From: JBBTVO01 sp038058335
GTDB lineage: Bacteria > Patescibacteriota > Microgenomatia > Levybacterales > UBA12049
Assembly (NCBI GenBank): GCA_038058335.1
Contig: JBBUBI010000033.1
Span: 1-61,853, forward strand
Length of the DNA stretch: 61,853 nt
Reading direction: 5' to 3'
Shown: positions 8,814 through 16,803 of the stretch, piece by piece
Position numbering within the stretch: position 1 is the first letter of the stretch
Layout of the letters: each line of letters starts with the position of its first letter
Notes under the pieces: model-generated
Databases searched by the model: none
Told to the model about the DNA's origin: nothing
What the model saw: only the letters and a program-made list of their open reading frames with translations
Position numbers and translations under genes: made by a program

Positions 8814-8847
8814 GTACTAGTATAGTGATATCAAAAAAGATTGTCAA
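8814..8847 (-). promoter_or_regulatory. trpR-like gene promoter with operator-like palindrome
   Basis: On the minus strand TTGACA, a 17-bp spacer and TATACT are followed by 6 nt and the ATG. The -10 is embedded in ACTATACTAGT(AC), an inverted repeat (ACTA-TAC-TAGT) whose ACTAGTAC half matches the TrpR operator half-site known from enterobacteria. This fits a self-repressing, leaderless gene. Confidence 0.75.
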
Positions 8848-8937
8848 GTCTTAATCTGATATATGCGACTATATATTAATTACTGGTAGCTAGCTTGTAG
8901 ACTTCCCTTTTAAAGGACCCTCTTTATTCTTATTAGA

Positions 8938-9555
8938 TTAGGAGTTTATTCCTGCTCGTATTTCTATCGCCATTCTAATATGTCTGGGGTCAAATTTTCC
9001 ATCTAAATCTCTTTCTACATCTTCAGGGCTCCAAGGACCTTTATAAGGACGCGCGCTCATAAGAGCATCGGTTGCATCACAAAGTGCCAGCATGTTTTGA
9101 AAAAATAAAAGCTCTCCCTCATCATCTTCCCTTGCTTCACTTCTTGGATATCCCTTTAGAGGTTCGTGATGTGCCACTATAATTCTTGCAAGTTCTTCGT
9201 CATGATCCCGAACCATCTCAAATCCAAATCTTGGGTGTTCATCCATTGCTCTTCTTCCCGCTTCGCTTCGCGCTATCGCATCCAAAACCGTCAATGGAAT
9301 TTGTATTTTACCAATATCATGCAACCATCCGGCTCTTTGGGCCTTTAATACTCCGCTTTCAGACATACCTTCATTTTCCATCATTTCTCCCATAAGATAA
9401 GCAACTTTTGCGGAGTGTTCATATGTCCACGGACTATATCCTGAAAGTTTTTGCAGAAGAGCCATAGCCCATGGCGCCTCTACCAGAGCCTCTTTCAGAT
9501 GAGACCTTACGGGTACAATTTTATCTAAATTTGGCAAATATATTTCAGATCTCAT
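8938..9555 (-). CDS. HD-domain phosphohydrolase (HD-GYP-like)
   Basis: The product has the HD metal-site motifs: H in YEHSAKVA, HDIG in GWLHDIGKI, HPRFGFE, and HHEP in VAHHEPLKGYP, followed by DATDALMSARPYK. This set is typical of HD-GYP-related enzymes, which hydrolyse cyclic di-nucleotides or other phosphoesters; the GYP triplet appears as KGYP. I place the start at the ATG of MRSEIYLPNL (9555), not the longer upstream frame, because that frame would run through the murD end; this start lies 1 nt after the murD stop. About 205 residues. Confidence 0.8.
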   Translation of the reverse strand: MRSEIYLPNLDKIVPVRSHLKEALVEAPWAMALLQKLSGYSPWTYEHSAKVAYLMGEMMENEGMSESGVLKAQRAGWLHDIGKIQIPLTVLDAIARSEAGRRAMDEHPRFGFEMVRDHDEELARIIVAHHEPLKGYPRSEAREDDEGELLFFQNMLALCDATDALMSARPYKGPWSPEDVERDLDGKFDPRHIRMAIEIRAGINS

Positions 9556-9556
9556 T

Positions 9557-10850
9557 CTAATTTTTAAGCTTTCCCACTTCTTCCTTGAACATTTCTCCGC
9601 GCTCTTTGTAGTTTTTGAACATATCAAATGAAGCACAGGCGGGAGTAAGAAGTACAACATCTCCTTCTTTTGCAATCTCCGTCGTAGCTTTCACTATCTG
9701 CTTCATATTCTTGCAATCCTCGATAATTTTGCCTGCAAAATTCGGGATAAGGAATTTTATCCGAAGCCATTCTTCTCCTACTCCAATAATTGCTTTTATA
9801 TTTTTGGCGTTTAAAATAGTTTCGCCGAGCTCTTTAAAATCACTTTTTTTAGTAGATCCTCCCAGTATCAGAATTTCGGGATTTTCAAAAGCCTTAATTG
9901 CCGCAATTGCAGTCTCCGGAGTTGTCGAGAATGAATCATCGTAATATTTAACTCCGTTAATTTCAGTAACCAATTCCAGCCTGTGCTCAAGCCCCTTGAA
10001 GGTTTTCAAAACCTGTGCGATATTTGCTTTAGTCACCCCGCTAAGAAAGGCTGCCATGCTAGCAGCGCAGGCGTTTTCGAGATTGTGCTCACCCGGAAGA
10101 AGTATATCTTTGGTACTTATAATGCTTATCGTTTTATAAGTCGGGTTCAGCCCAAAAATCGAACTATCCTCTTTTACCCTGAGCATAACCTTGCCTTCAT
10201 TTATATAACATCCTTCCTTGACCTCCTCGTTCCGACTAATTTGATAAACAGTCGCCTGAGTGTGTACATCCGATTCTCTTGCCGGCATATAGTCCTTATT
10301 TAAGATTGCAAAATCATCTCCATTTTGAAACCTAAGAAGATTTCTTTTTGCGTCAATGTACTCGAAAACATCCTTGTGATAATCAAGATGTTCACTAGTC
10401 ACCATAAGCATTACGGCGACATGAGGACTCTTTTTAATGTCTTGGAGCTGAAAACTGGAGAGCTCAAGAACTATAATAGACTGTTCATTTAATTTATCCA
10501 AAAACTCAAATGGAGGAAGTCCTATATTACCTCCTATATACGCATCGTATCCCTGTAATTTGAGCATNNNNNNNNNNNNNNNNNNNNNNNNNNNNNNNNN
10601 NNNNNNNNNNNNNNNNNNNNNNNNNNNNNNNNNNNNNNNNNNNNNNNNNNNNNNNNNNNNNNNNNNNCTTAAGTTTTTTTGCCTTGCGTAAATATTCTTT
10701 ATCTATCCTGTCTTCTTCTTTTTTATCTAGAAGCGTTACCTTCGCACCCTTCTCCACCAGATACTTTGCGCTTGAAATGCCTTCGATACCTATTCCCAAT
10801 ACGGCAATTTTCTTGTCTTTGAATTTTTTTACAGCCTTGTCTTCTGCCAT
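9557..10850 (-). CDS. murD: UDP-N-acetylmuramoylalanine-D-glutamate ligase, interrupted by an assembly gap
   Basis: MurD adds D-glutamate to UDP-MurNAc-L-Ala in peptidoglycan synthesis. The N-terminal piece has the Rossmann-like IAVLGIGIEGISSAKYLVEK and the C-terminal piece has the Mur ligase segments ELSSFQLQDI, SEHLDYHKD, LPGEHNLENACAA and YYDDSFSTTPETA. The P-loop region is lost in the N run at 10568-10667; since 100 N is a placeholder, the two pieces are not in one frame. By the usual length of about 450 residues, roughly 60-80 residues are missing. It overlaps the murI end by 22 nt; both act on D-glutamate, so coexpression makes sense. Confidence 0.92.
10568..10667. other. Assembly gap (100 N) inside murD
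   Basis: Exactly 100 N, a scaffolding placeholder of unknown true length. It removes the ATP-binding part of murD. Confidence 0.99.
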
Positions 10851-11626
10851 TTTACTTTTTCGTCAAACTCCAATAATTTACCTGCGACATATTTAAACTT
10901 CTCTAATTCCCCAGTCGTATAAAAAGTATTTACAGGATTATTATACTCCGAAATTAAATTTTCGGAAATCAACACTCTTTTTGTCTGTCTGGCAATTGCT
11001 CCTGAGGAATCCAAAATCTGGATATTCTTACCCAGAATCTGCCTAATTTCCTTTTTTTGAAAAGGGAAATGCGAACACCCAAGCACCAGATTATCTATTC
11101 CAAAATCCTGAAACGGCTTGAGTTCTTTAGCTAGAATATTATTTATATCAAGCTCTGATGCGGCGCCATTTTCGACAAGCGGGACTAATTTATCAGTTCC
11201 TAAATTTAAAACCTTCAAACCTCTACCAAACTTTTTTATTAGATCTTTTTGGTATCTGCTCTTCGCAGTTTGTTTCGTCGATAATATCCCAATTCTACCA
11301 TTTTTGGTCAATTTCGAGGCTGTTTTTATTACCGGCACAGTCCCGATAATAGGAGTTTGAGGAAAATCTTTTCTTAACTTTTCAAGACATGAGACAGTAA
11401 TCGTGTTACAAGCGATTACAATAATCTTTGCTTTTTTCTTGAGAAGAAACTCTACCAATCTTTTGGATAGCGAGTAGATTTCGGCTAAAGATTTATTCCC
11501 ATATGGGCAATTTTTCGAATCCCCAATGTAAATAAAAGACTCATTCGGAAGGATTTTGACAATCTCTTTGAAAATCGACAATCCGCCAACACCCGAATCA
11601 ATAACGCCAATGGGATTATTCTTCAT
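10829..11626 (-). CDS. murI: Glutamate racemase
   Basis: MurI makes D-glutamate for peptidoglycan. The 265 residues carry GVIDSGVGGLSIFKEI at the N-terminus, the first catalytic cysteine in VIACNTITVS and the second in LVLGCSHFPF, all as in bacterial racemases. It overlaps the 5' end of murD, which uses its product. The ATG follows an extended -10 (TGGTATAAT) by 11 nt, leaving only a 4-5-nt leader. Confidence 0.95.
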   Translation of the reverse strand: MKNNPIGVIDSGVGGLSIFKEIVKILPNESFIYIGDSKNCPYGNKSLAEIYSLSKRLVEFLLKKKAKIIVIACNTITVSCLEKLRKDFPQTPIIGTVPVIKTASKLTKNGRIGILSTKQTAKSRYQKDLIKKFGRGLKVLNLGTDKLVPLVENGAASELDINNILAKELKPFQDFGIDNLVLGCSHFPFQKKEIRQILGKNIQILDSSGAIARQTKRVLISENLISEYNNPVNTFYTTGELEKFKYVAGKLLEFDEKVKWQKTRL

Positions 11627-11654
11627 GGGGTGGAAAAATTATACCATAGAATAA

Positions 11655-11912
11655 TTAAGAAGAACCTGTGGATGATTGAGCAGCAAGTTCTGTATTTTCG
11701 AAAATAATCCCTTCCTTAGGCTTGAATGTTCCCTCTGGTTGCCTGCATAGATCCGTTTCTTTTTTTGCCATCAATTTTAATCCGTTGTTCGTTCTGCAAA
11801 ATCCTTGAGATACTTCTTGATCCTGGATGGTCACCGTACCCACAGGAGAACCATCGCATGAATTTATATCGAAAAATACACAATTTCCGCAAGTCTCAAG
11901 GGGACTCGGCAT
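11655..11912 (-). CDS. Small cysteine-rich protein, unknown
   Basis: An 85-residue protein with cysteines in the order CGNCVFFD, C, FCRTN, LC. The spacing suggests a metal site or an iron-sulphur cluster of the high-potential type, but this cannot be decided by eye. I use the ATG at MPSPLETCGNC; the longer frame adds only a hydrophobic stretch without support. It is downstream of the NUDIX-HAD fusion gene, 50 nt away, in the same direction. Confidence 0.5.
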   Translation of the reverse strand: MPSPLETCGNCVFFDINSCDGSPVGTVTIQDQEVSQGFCRTNNGLKLMAKKETDLCRQPEGTFKPKEGIIFENTELAAQSSTGSS

Positions 11913-11962
11913 GATTTGATGATAAAGAATATCTGAGATGAAAAACAATATGTAAATCTATG

Positions 11963-14035
11963 TCAGTTTTGTCTGCTTAAGTATTTGAGGGTGCCTTGTG
12001 TGAATCCACCGACGTGTTCAACGGGATAATCCTTATTAACCTCTCCAAGTTTTTCTTTATCTCCTACGTAAACCATCTCTACTTTCTTTCCTCGCCTTTG
12101 CAGCTCATCTGCCATCTCGAAATCAGACTTGCTGTCCCCAATGGCAATAAACCTACCAGGCTTTACGTCTTTATCTTTTACAAACTGGAGAAACCGCTCA
12201 GTCGCAAGTGCTTTGCCCACATGAGAATTCTCTATATCTGTAGCAATAGTTGTGGGATCAATTTTCAGATCTTGCGAGAACTCATCAAGAATCTGCCTCA
12301 TATCACGCTCCAGCTCTATTTGTCTTTCTGTGTAATCAGAAAGGTCATGTCCGTCGATCATTTCAGTCGAAAGCATCGTCTCCTTGGTCTCATCAAAAAA
12401 CATACTATCTGAATATTTTTCAGCAATCAGTTTCCTTACTCGTTCTTTAAGCTCTTCAGGAACGGAAAGCTCTCTTGCCTTTCCCTCATGCATATCTCCA
12501 GCTTCATCAAATGTTATCCAAGTACCACCTTTCTCTCCTACGGCTGCTAGATTTTGGAGAATAGAAACATCCGATACTCTCTCTCTAAGCGGATTTATGA
12601 TCCGATCCAGCATGAAGACATTTGATCGTCCTGTAATAAGCCCTACGGGCTCTCCCCCTTCAAGTCTTTTCGCAATCTCGTCATATAATTTTTCCTCAGT
12701 GACTATTTTTTCAGCCGGATCTGTCAAAACCCCATCAATATCAAACATATACGCTGTCTCAACGCTTCTTCGTGTTTCGGGAATCAGTCCTGTTCTAGTC
12801 ATTTCATCTTCAAAGCCTGGAAGTCCTTGATCTTCTGGGGCATATGCAGGTGAATACCCTCGCAAATTCCTTACGGGAACATTTTTGCCCCAAAATCTTT
12901 CCGGAACTTGAGCTAATGCTTCTGGATGTTTATTGTAATACTCTGCGACCATTTCGTCCATTTGTCTATAGTTTTCTTTAACTCCTCCTTCAACCTTAGC
13001 TTTCCAAGTTTTTGCCGCATCTACTCCCTGCTCCTTTAGAACCAGAGAAAATCCTGCAGCAACAAGCGCTGCGGAATGCGTTGGAGGAAAAGGAGATTTA
13101 ACTTCTGTCAAAAGCTTTTCAATTGTTTCAGGCGACCCATCTACATCGACAAATTTTTCCTCAAAATCAGCGTTTCCTAAATTCTTATTTCTATTTGAAG
13201 TTCTGGAAGACTCCCGTATTTGTTCTGCTGTTAATTTGGACTGAGCAAACCAGAGCAGCTCATCATGAAGCTTAATCTTGTCATGGGTTATTCCTGTAAT
13301 TACGGTTCTTTCAAAATTTTCTAACCCGAGTCCTAATTCCTCTCCTGTTTCTTTAAGAATGGCATTTCTTACAAATTCTGTATCAACCGGATCAGGAATT
13401 CCCTTATCTCTATCTAGAGACTCTATAGTAGCATCGAGCATTCCCGCGGAGCTTGCTCCGGGAATATCTGCATAAGCAGCATTTCCCCTGGTTGGCTTTT
13501 CTTTACTTAGATTTTGATGTTCAATAGCTCTATGTTGAATTATTAATCTGCCATCTGAGCTTCGGACTATCATTGCAACAGCTGCATTTCTGCTCCAATC
13601 CAAAATTTCAGGCGGATCTTGAGGGCTTGCGAACTCTGAATACGCAGGGAATGAAACAAACTTAACATCAGCTGATAAAATATTTCCATCGCGTTTTATA
13701 TTACGGAATCCTACCTTTCCCGCCATTCCTTTAATATATTTTCCTCTTGCTTTTTCAGCATCTATTTTAGTATCATCTCCAGGATTTTCTTCGTATGCTT
13801 TTTTTGTTTCTCTCAAGTCCCCTACTCCTTGAAATTTCATCTCACCTATAACCGCACGCTTAAGTCTCTCTTTATCTTCAGTTCTTAAATTTAAATTTTC
13901 CTGTTTCCTTCGTATGCTGTCACGGGATTTGAATTCAAAACCTTCAGGCGAGGTAGATAATTGAGAAATCGTATAACTCCCGCCATCAAATTCAGGTTTT
14001 GGAGCTGGCGGAGGTGTTTCAGAAAATTCTGACAT
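11963..14035 (-). CDS. NUDIX-like hydrolase fused to a HAD phosphatase
   Basis: The 690-residue protein has two recognisable parts. At about 150-330 lies a NUDIX-like domain: AVAMIVRSSDGRLIIQHRA, then GASSAGMLDA and EFVRNAILKETGEELGLG, where ETGEELG matches the end of the Nudix box although its start is not canonical. At about 430-690 lies a HAD phosphatase of the sucrose-phosphatase/Cof type: FDIDGVLTDP (motif I), GLITGRSN (motif II) and IGDSKSDFEMADEL (motif IV). The first 140 residues are unassigned. Substrates are unknown; a nucleotide-sugar or sugar-phosphate clean-up role is a guess. The ATG follows TGC-TACAAT by 9 nt. Confidence 0.75.
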   Translation of the reverse strand: MSEFSETPPPAPKPEFDGGSYTISQLSTSPEGFEFKSRDSIRRKQENLNLRTEDKERLKRAVIGEMKFQGVGDLRETKKAYEENPGDDTKIDAEKARGKYIKGMAGKVGFRNIKRDGNILSADVKFVSFPAYSEFASPQDPPEILDWSRNAAVAMIVRSSDGRLIIQHRAIEHQNLSKEKPTRGNAAYADIPGASSAGMLDATIESLDRDKGIPDPVDTEFVRNAILKETGEELGLGLENFERTVITGITHDKIKLHDELLWFAQSKLTAEQIRESSRTSNRNKNLGNADFEEKFVDVDGSPETIEKLLTEVKSPFPPTHSAALVAAGFSLVLKEQGVDAAKTWKAKVEGGVKENYRQMDEMVAEYYNKHPEALAQVPERFWGKNVPVRNLRGYSPAYAPEDQGLPGFEDEMTRTGLIPETRRSVETAYMFDIDGVLTDPAEKIVTEEKLYDEIAKRLEGGEPVGLITGRSNVFMLDRIINPLRERVSDVSILQNLAAVGEKGGTWITFDEAGDMHEGKARELSVPEELKERVRKLIAEKYSDSMFFDETKETMLSTEMIDGHDLSDYTERQIELERDMRQILDEFSQDLKIDPTTIATDIENSHVGKALATERFLQFVKDKDVKPGRFIAIGDSKSDFEMADELQRRGKKVEMVYVGDKEKLGEVNKDYPVEHVGGFTQGTLKYLSRQN

Positions 14036-14084
14036 ATTGAATATATTGTAGCAGAAAGGAAAATTTACGTGCTCGCACTAAGCT

Positions 14085-14174
14085 CTTATCCTGAGTTTAT
14101 CGAAGGATGTCAAAGTGGCTTGCACTGAGCGAACAAAGTGAGTCGAAGTGGCTCGCACTGAGCTTGCCGAAGTG
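14085..14174. repeat. Three tandem REP-like palindromes after tRNA-Met
   Basis: Three consecutive palindromic units are seen: CCTGAGTTTATCGAAGG, CACTGAGCGAACAAAGTG(AGTCGAAGTG) and CACTGAGCTTGCCGAAGTG. They lie immediately downstream of the tRNA on the minus strand and may form successive hairpins in the precursor. Confidence 0.75.
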
Positions 14175-14246
14175 TGCCAGAGGTGGGGATCGAACCCACG
14201 ACCGCAGGGATATGAATCCTGTGCTCTACCACTGAGCTACCCTGGC
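14175..14246 (-). tRNA. tRNA-Met (CAT), probably elongator
   Basis: A complete cloverleaf: acceptor GCCAGGG/CTCTGGC, D-arm GCTC-AGTGGTA-GAGC, anticodon loop TTCATAT (CAT), T-arm GTGGG-TTCGATC-CCCAC, discriminator A, no encoded CCA. The paired first base excludes an initiator. A separate tRNA-Ile(UAU) at 20431 argues against this being the lysidine-type tRNA-Ile. One A-C mismatch closes the anticodon stem. Confidence 0.92.
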
Positions 14247-14301
14247 CTGCTTCGCCGCAAGGCGAGCGCCTACGTATTTTAGCATGAAATAAATCTAAAC
14301 G

Positions 14302-14991
14302 CTATTTTCCTACGCTTAATTTCAAGCCATCAATCCAGCCTCTCATCAATATTAAAGAATCAAGACTTTCCTTAACATGCACTCTTAATACTCCATAATA
14401 ATTATCGTTATTGTATTGTTTTTTCCATTGAGTTTTTTGATAAAAAGTTTTTGTGAATTGACTTCTTGGAATTTGGGTAATTTTTTTCCAATAATCCAAA
14501 ATTTCATCTGACTTTAGCTCATATGACTGATTCAAGGTTAATCTAAGAATAATATCTTCATTCATAATTCCCAAAACTTCCTTAAGCCACTTTATGTAAA
14601 ATCTAATCATTTCAGGATCCGAATTGCAAAATCCCAACCTATGTTCATGTCTGTTTTTAAATCCTTCAGCCCAGTAAAGAGCAACTCCAGCTATTAAAAG
14701 CTCTTGTTTTGTTAGCTTTTTAATTTCTTTTCTTCCCCTCTCCATTAGGGTATTTTCATTTTTTATTCTTAATTTACTCTGCATTGCTTGATTTCTTATC
14801 CTTCCCTCTTGTAACGCTTTTTGTATACGATTTTTAAAAATAATAAGCTGATCCTCGGAGAGCTTTATGTCCTTTATCCAGGTTCTAATAGTTGTCTTAG
14901 GAACATTTGTATGGCTGTAAATTTGACTTAAGCTCATCCCCTCTATTCTTAAACTTCTTACCTTATCTTTTATTAGTTGGTCACGTCGCAT
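14302..14991 (-). CDS. HTH protein with LAGLIDADG-like C-terminal domain
   Basis: The 229-residue protein starts with a resolvase-like helix-turn-helix (SLSQIYSHTNVPKTTIRTWIK, about 20-40). A segment LLIAGVALYWAEGFKNR, NSDPEMIRFYIKWLKEVLGI and YGVLRVHV follows. That pattern recurs in proteins of reduced bacteria and archaea and looks like a LAGLIDADG endonuclease fold without the full acidic motif (A-E-G replaces G-D). It is probably a DNA-binding protein derived from a homing endonuclease. It lies next to an intron-bearing tRNA but outside the intron. Confidence 0.55.
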   Translation of the reverse strand: MRRDQLIKDKVRSLRIEGMSLSQIYSHTNVPKTTIRTWIKDIKLSEDQLIIFKNRIQKALQEGRIRNQAMQSKLRIKNENTLMERGRKEIKKLTKQELLIAGVALYWAEGFKNRHEHRLGFCNSDPEMIRFYIKWLKEVLGIMNEDIILRLTLNQSYELKSDEILDYWKKITQIPRSQFTKTFYQKTQWKKQYNNDNYYGVLRVHVKESLDSLILMRGWIDGLKLSVGK

Positions 14992-15059
14992 AGCTTAATT
15001 ATCTGGAATTAATTGCGCTGTGTCAAGAAGATTACTTCATTAATTTATCTATGCAATTG

Positions 15060-15088
15060 TTGACTGATAGAGTAATTTTTGGTAAAAT
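15060..15088 (+). promoter_or_regulatory. Promoter of the intron-containing tRNA
   Basis: TTGACT, 17 bp, TAAAAT. The expected start is near 15095, 3 nt before the mature 5' end of the tRNA at 15098. Confidence 0.8.
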
Positions 15089-15097
15089 AAAAACATA

Positions 15098-15367
15098 CGC
15101 GGGGTAGTGTACAGTGCACATGAGGCTTGATGAAAAATGGGCCGTTTGATAGCAATATTAAAACAGTACTTGGCTATATCGGTGAAACCCTTCGACTCAA
15201 AAAGTCGCTCAGGGCAATACCGAGGGAAGTCCCTATTTAGGGACCCCGTAGAGACTAGACGCCGAGCCCCCGATTTAATCGGGGTGAAGATATAGTCCGA
15301 CACTCTAGGTAACTGGAGAAACAGAAAGCATAATCTCATAGGCCAGGCGCAACTCCTGGCCCCGCAA
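15098..15367 (+). tRNA. Initiator-type tRNA-Met (CAT) split by a group I intron, reduced D and T loops
   Basis: Exon 1 is 15098-15127 and exon 2 is 15329-15367. Joined, they fold as a 69-nt cloverleaf: acceptor CGCGGGG/CCCCGCA with the C1-A72 mismatch diagnostic of initiator tRNAs, anticodon arm TGAGG-CTCATAA-TCTCA, T-stem CCAGG/CCTGG, A73. Three things are odd. The D-arm is only GTGT-ACAGT-GCAC without the GG pair, the T-loop is CGCAACT instead of TTCRANT, and the anticodon stem lacks the three G-C pairs of normal initiators. A strong promoter and terminator frame the unit. It may be an unusual initiator tRNA or a degenerate intron carrier. Confidence 0.75.
15128..15328 (+). ncRNA. Self-splicing group I intron (201 nt, no ORF)
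   Basis: The 5' exon ends GGCU, pairing with intron GGCC to give the required U-G at the splice site (P1). Core elements are visible: the P3-P6 region TATCGGTGAAACCC...AATACCGAGGG, the P7/R element GTAGAGACTAGACG, a P8-type hairpin CCCCGATTTAATCGGGG, and the S element AAGATATAGTCC. The intron ends in G before CATAA. Insertion in the anticodon loop before C34 is a known site for group I introns in bacterial initiator tRNA genes. P5 carries a CCTTCGACT...AGTCGCTCAGG hairpin resembling the dispersed palindrome. Confidence 0.85.
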
Positions 15368-15369
15368 CA
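15360..15369. repeat. Direct repeat copy 1 (CCCCGCAACA), tRNA 3' end
   Basis: The end of the initiator tRNA. The same 10-mer recurs at 15781-15790 and 16804-16813; the latter two share the longer ATCCCCGCAACAYAGA. Confidence 0.8.
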
Positions 15370-15373
15370 ACGA

Positions 15374-15451
15374 ACCACTCATCTTCATTCGGGTTCACTG
15401 CAGCGAGTGATAAATCACTCTTGCAACGAATGTTAATGGGTGGTATTTTTT
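15374..15451 (+). terminator. Branched terminator of the tRNA transcript
   Basis: ACCACTCAT pairs with ATGGGTGGT (9 bp, one G-U) and is followed by ATTTTTT. Inside it CATTCG/CGAATG and GAGTGAT/ATCACTC form further stems. The fold closes the tRNA unit 6 nt after the tRNA end. Confidence 0.75.
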
Positions 15452-15514
15452 AAATGAGTGGTAAGCGTCCGAGATGCACCGAAGTTTACGACTGGTGCGT
15501 CTCAACGAAACTTT

Positions 15515-15775
15515 ATGAAATTTTTCTACGTCTACGTTCTCAAAAGTATTCATGAAGATTTTATTTATGTAGGTTTTACCACTAACCTTAAGAGACGATT
15601 TCTTGAACATAATAATAAAGAAGAATTATCTACCAAACACTATGCTCCATTCGATCTAATTTTTTATGAAGCTTATCGAAATGAAAAAGATGCAAAGAGA
15701 AGAGAAGAATATTTTAAAACTACGAAAGGAAAAACTACTCTAAGAATAATGCTGAAAGAATATCTAAGGAATTGA
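15515..15775 (+). CDS. GIY-YIG nuclease-superfamily protein
   Basis: This 86-residue protein has the short GIY-YIG domain: FFYVYVLKS (GIY position is YVYVL), FIYVGFTTNLKRRFLEHN (YIG position is YVG, catalytic R in LKRR) and a final REEYFKTTKGK, as in UPF0213/excinuclease-C N-terminal-like single-domain proteins. I start at the ATG of MKFFYVY; the longer frame runs through a hairpin region. It lies behind the intron-bearing tRNA, where homing-type nucleases are often found, but is outside the intron. A 10-bp hairpin (GAGATGCACC/GGTGCGTCTC) sits just upstream. Confidence 0.85.
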   Translation: MKFFYVYVLKSIHEDFIYVGFTTNLKRRFLEHNNKEELSTKHYAPFDLIFYEAYRNEKDAKRREEYFKTTKGKTTLRIMLKEYLRN

Positions 15776-15780
15776 ATGAT

Positions 15781-15790
15781 CCCCGCAACA
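15781..15790. repeat. Direct repeat copy 2 (CCCCGCAACA)
   Basis: Copy of the tRNA 3' end, 421 bp after copy 1. Together with copy 3 it brackets the 271-residue gene. Confidence 0.7.
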
Positions 15791-15832
15791 CAGAGAATTT
15801 AGACTGATTTAACAGTCTAAACGTAAAATTCT
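15790..15832. repeat. Inverted repeat after the 271-aa gene
   Basis: AGAATTTAGACTG and CAGTCTAAACGTAAAATTCT form a long hairpin with a 6-nt loop. It lies between two convergent genes and may terminate either, though no clear U-tract is present. Confidence 0.5.
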
Positions 15833-15849
15833 CCGAGGAGTGGAGGAAG

Positions 15850-16665
15850 TTAACGAAATATTCGCATGTCTATTCCCATCTGTAGCATGTGCGTGTTATT
15901 AATTGCTTCTGCAGTCTTCATAATATTGTCAACTGAAGCTTCACTTTTGATTCCTGGAACAACACCTTGTAAAAATTTTTCTAGCACGCCCTCTTTTTCT
16001 TCTTCTCGGCACCAGTGATCATAAAATAGTTCAGAAACATGCCTAATATACTGTCCCCATGCACCATCTCTATATTTAGGAAATTGCTTCATTAAAAAAC
16101 CAGAAGCACGATTAGGATAGGGATCAACATCAGTTAGCATGATTGTGTCTTGACCGTCTCCGCCTTTTGTTGTATGAAAAGCATCAGGAAGTAACATTTG
16201 CAACTCAGGAAAAAAATCATTTGATTGGTTACCAACCACTCTTCCTAGTCCTTCTGCGAGCTGTTCTTTCTTATCAGTTGGTGCGACAATAACAGGTCGT
16301 GCATCTTCAAGGTAATTACTCACAACTACAACTTGATCTGGGCTCGCAGAAAGAATAAAACTGGGAACAATGCTAATCCCTGCTTGGCTAAATACAGTAT
16401 TCATTCCTTCCCAGACACTTTCAAACGTTGAGCCTCGTTCGTGAGCTACTTCACCAATAGCTCTTGGAGCATAAGTTCTTCGTACAAACTTGTTGCCATT
16501 CACATCTACAACGAGTTCAACTGTTCTATCATTTCTACCACTCAATAATCGAACTGGTTCTGCCCCTGTCGCACGTTTTTGAGTAAGCTTATTTACATTC
16601 CAAAAAAGCGTTTGGAGCTCCCCTTTTATACCTGCTTCAATCATTTGATAGGATTTTACAGACAT
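15850..16665 (-). CDS. Hypothetical protein, 271 aa
   Basis: Not recognised. A soluble protein without signal peptide; a strand pair RTVELVVDVNGNKFVRRTY near 48-66, then VVVVSNYLEDARPVIV and TIMLTDVDPYP. The order of a basic strand, a hinge and a D-x-D strand loosely recalls small-molecule kinases, but no catalytic motif can be named. Its flanks carry CTCCGAGGAG (15831 and 16688) and the CCCCGCAACA repeat (15781 and 16804), suggesting a cassette-like insertion. Confidence 0.5.
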   Translation of the reverse strand: MSVKSYQMIEAGIKGELQTLFWNVNKLTQKRATGAEPVRLLSGRNDRTVELVVDVNGNKFVRRTYAPRAIGEVAHERGSTFESVWEGMNTVFSQAGISIVPSFILSASPDQVVVVSNYLEDARPVIVAPTDKKEQLAEGLGRVVGNQSNDFFPELQMLLPDAFHTTKGGDGQDTIMLTDVDPYPNRASGFLMKQFPKYRDGAWGQYIRHVSELFYDHWCREEEKEGVLEKFLQGVVPGIKSEASVDNIMKTAEAINNTHMLQMGIDMRIFR

Positions 16666-16803
16666 GAGTGGGTATTGTCAATAAAAGCTCCGAGGAGTAG
16701 ATTAGAACTTAAGTAAGATTACAAAGATTTGGTATAAATTCTGAGGTTGTTTGGGTGAGGAAATAGGTTCGGATTTCCCTCCAGAGGCGGGCAGGCTTCC
16801 AAT

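Noticed and set aside
9556..9675. Longer N-terminus of the HD protein
   Set aside because: It would overlap the conserved murD C-terminus and adds a low-quality sequence; the ATG 1 nt after the murD stop is better.
14175..14246. Assignment as tRNA-Ile(CAU) with lysidine
   Set aside because: A tRNA-Ile(UAU) is present in the window, which makes methionine identity more likely; not strictly excluded.
15049..15610. Minus-strand reading frames across the tRNA-intron region
   Set aside because: They cover a tRNA, a group I intron and hairpins on the plus strand, and their peptides look random.
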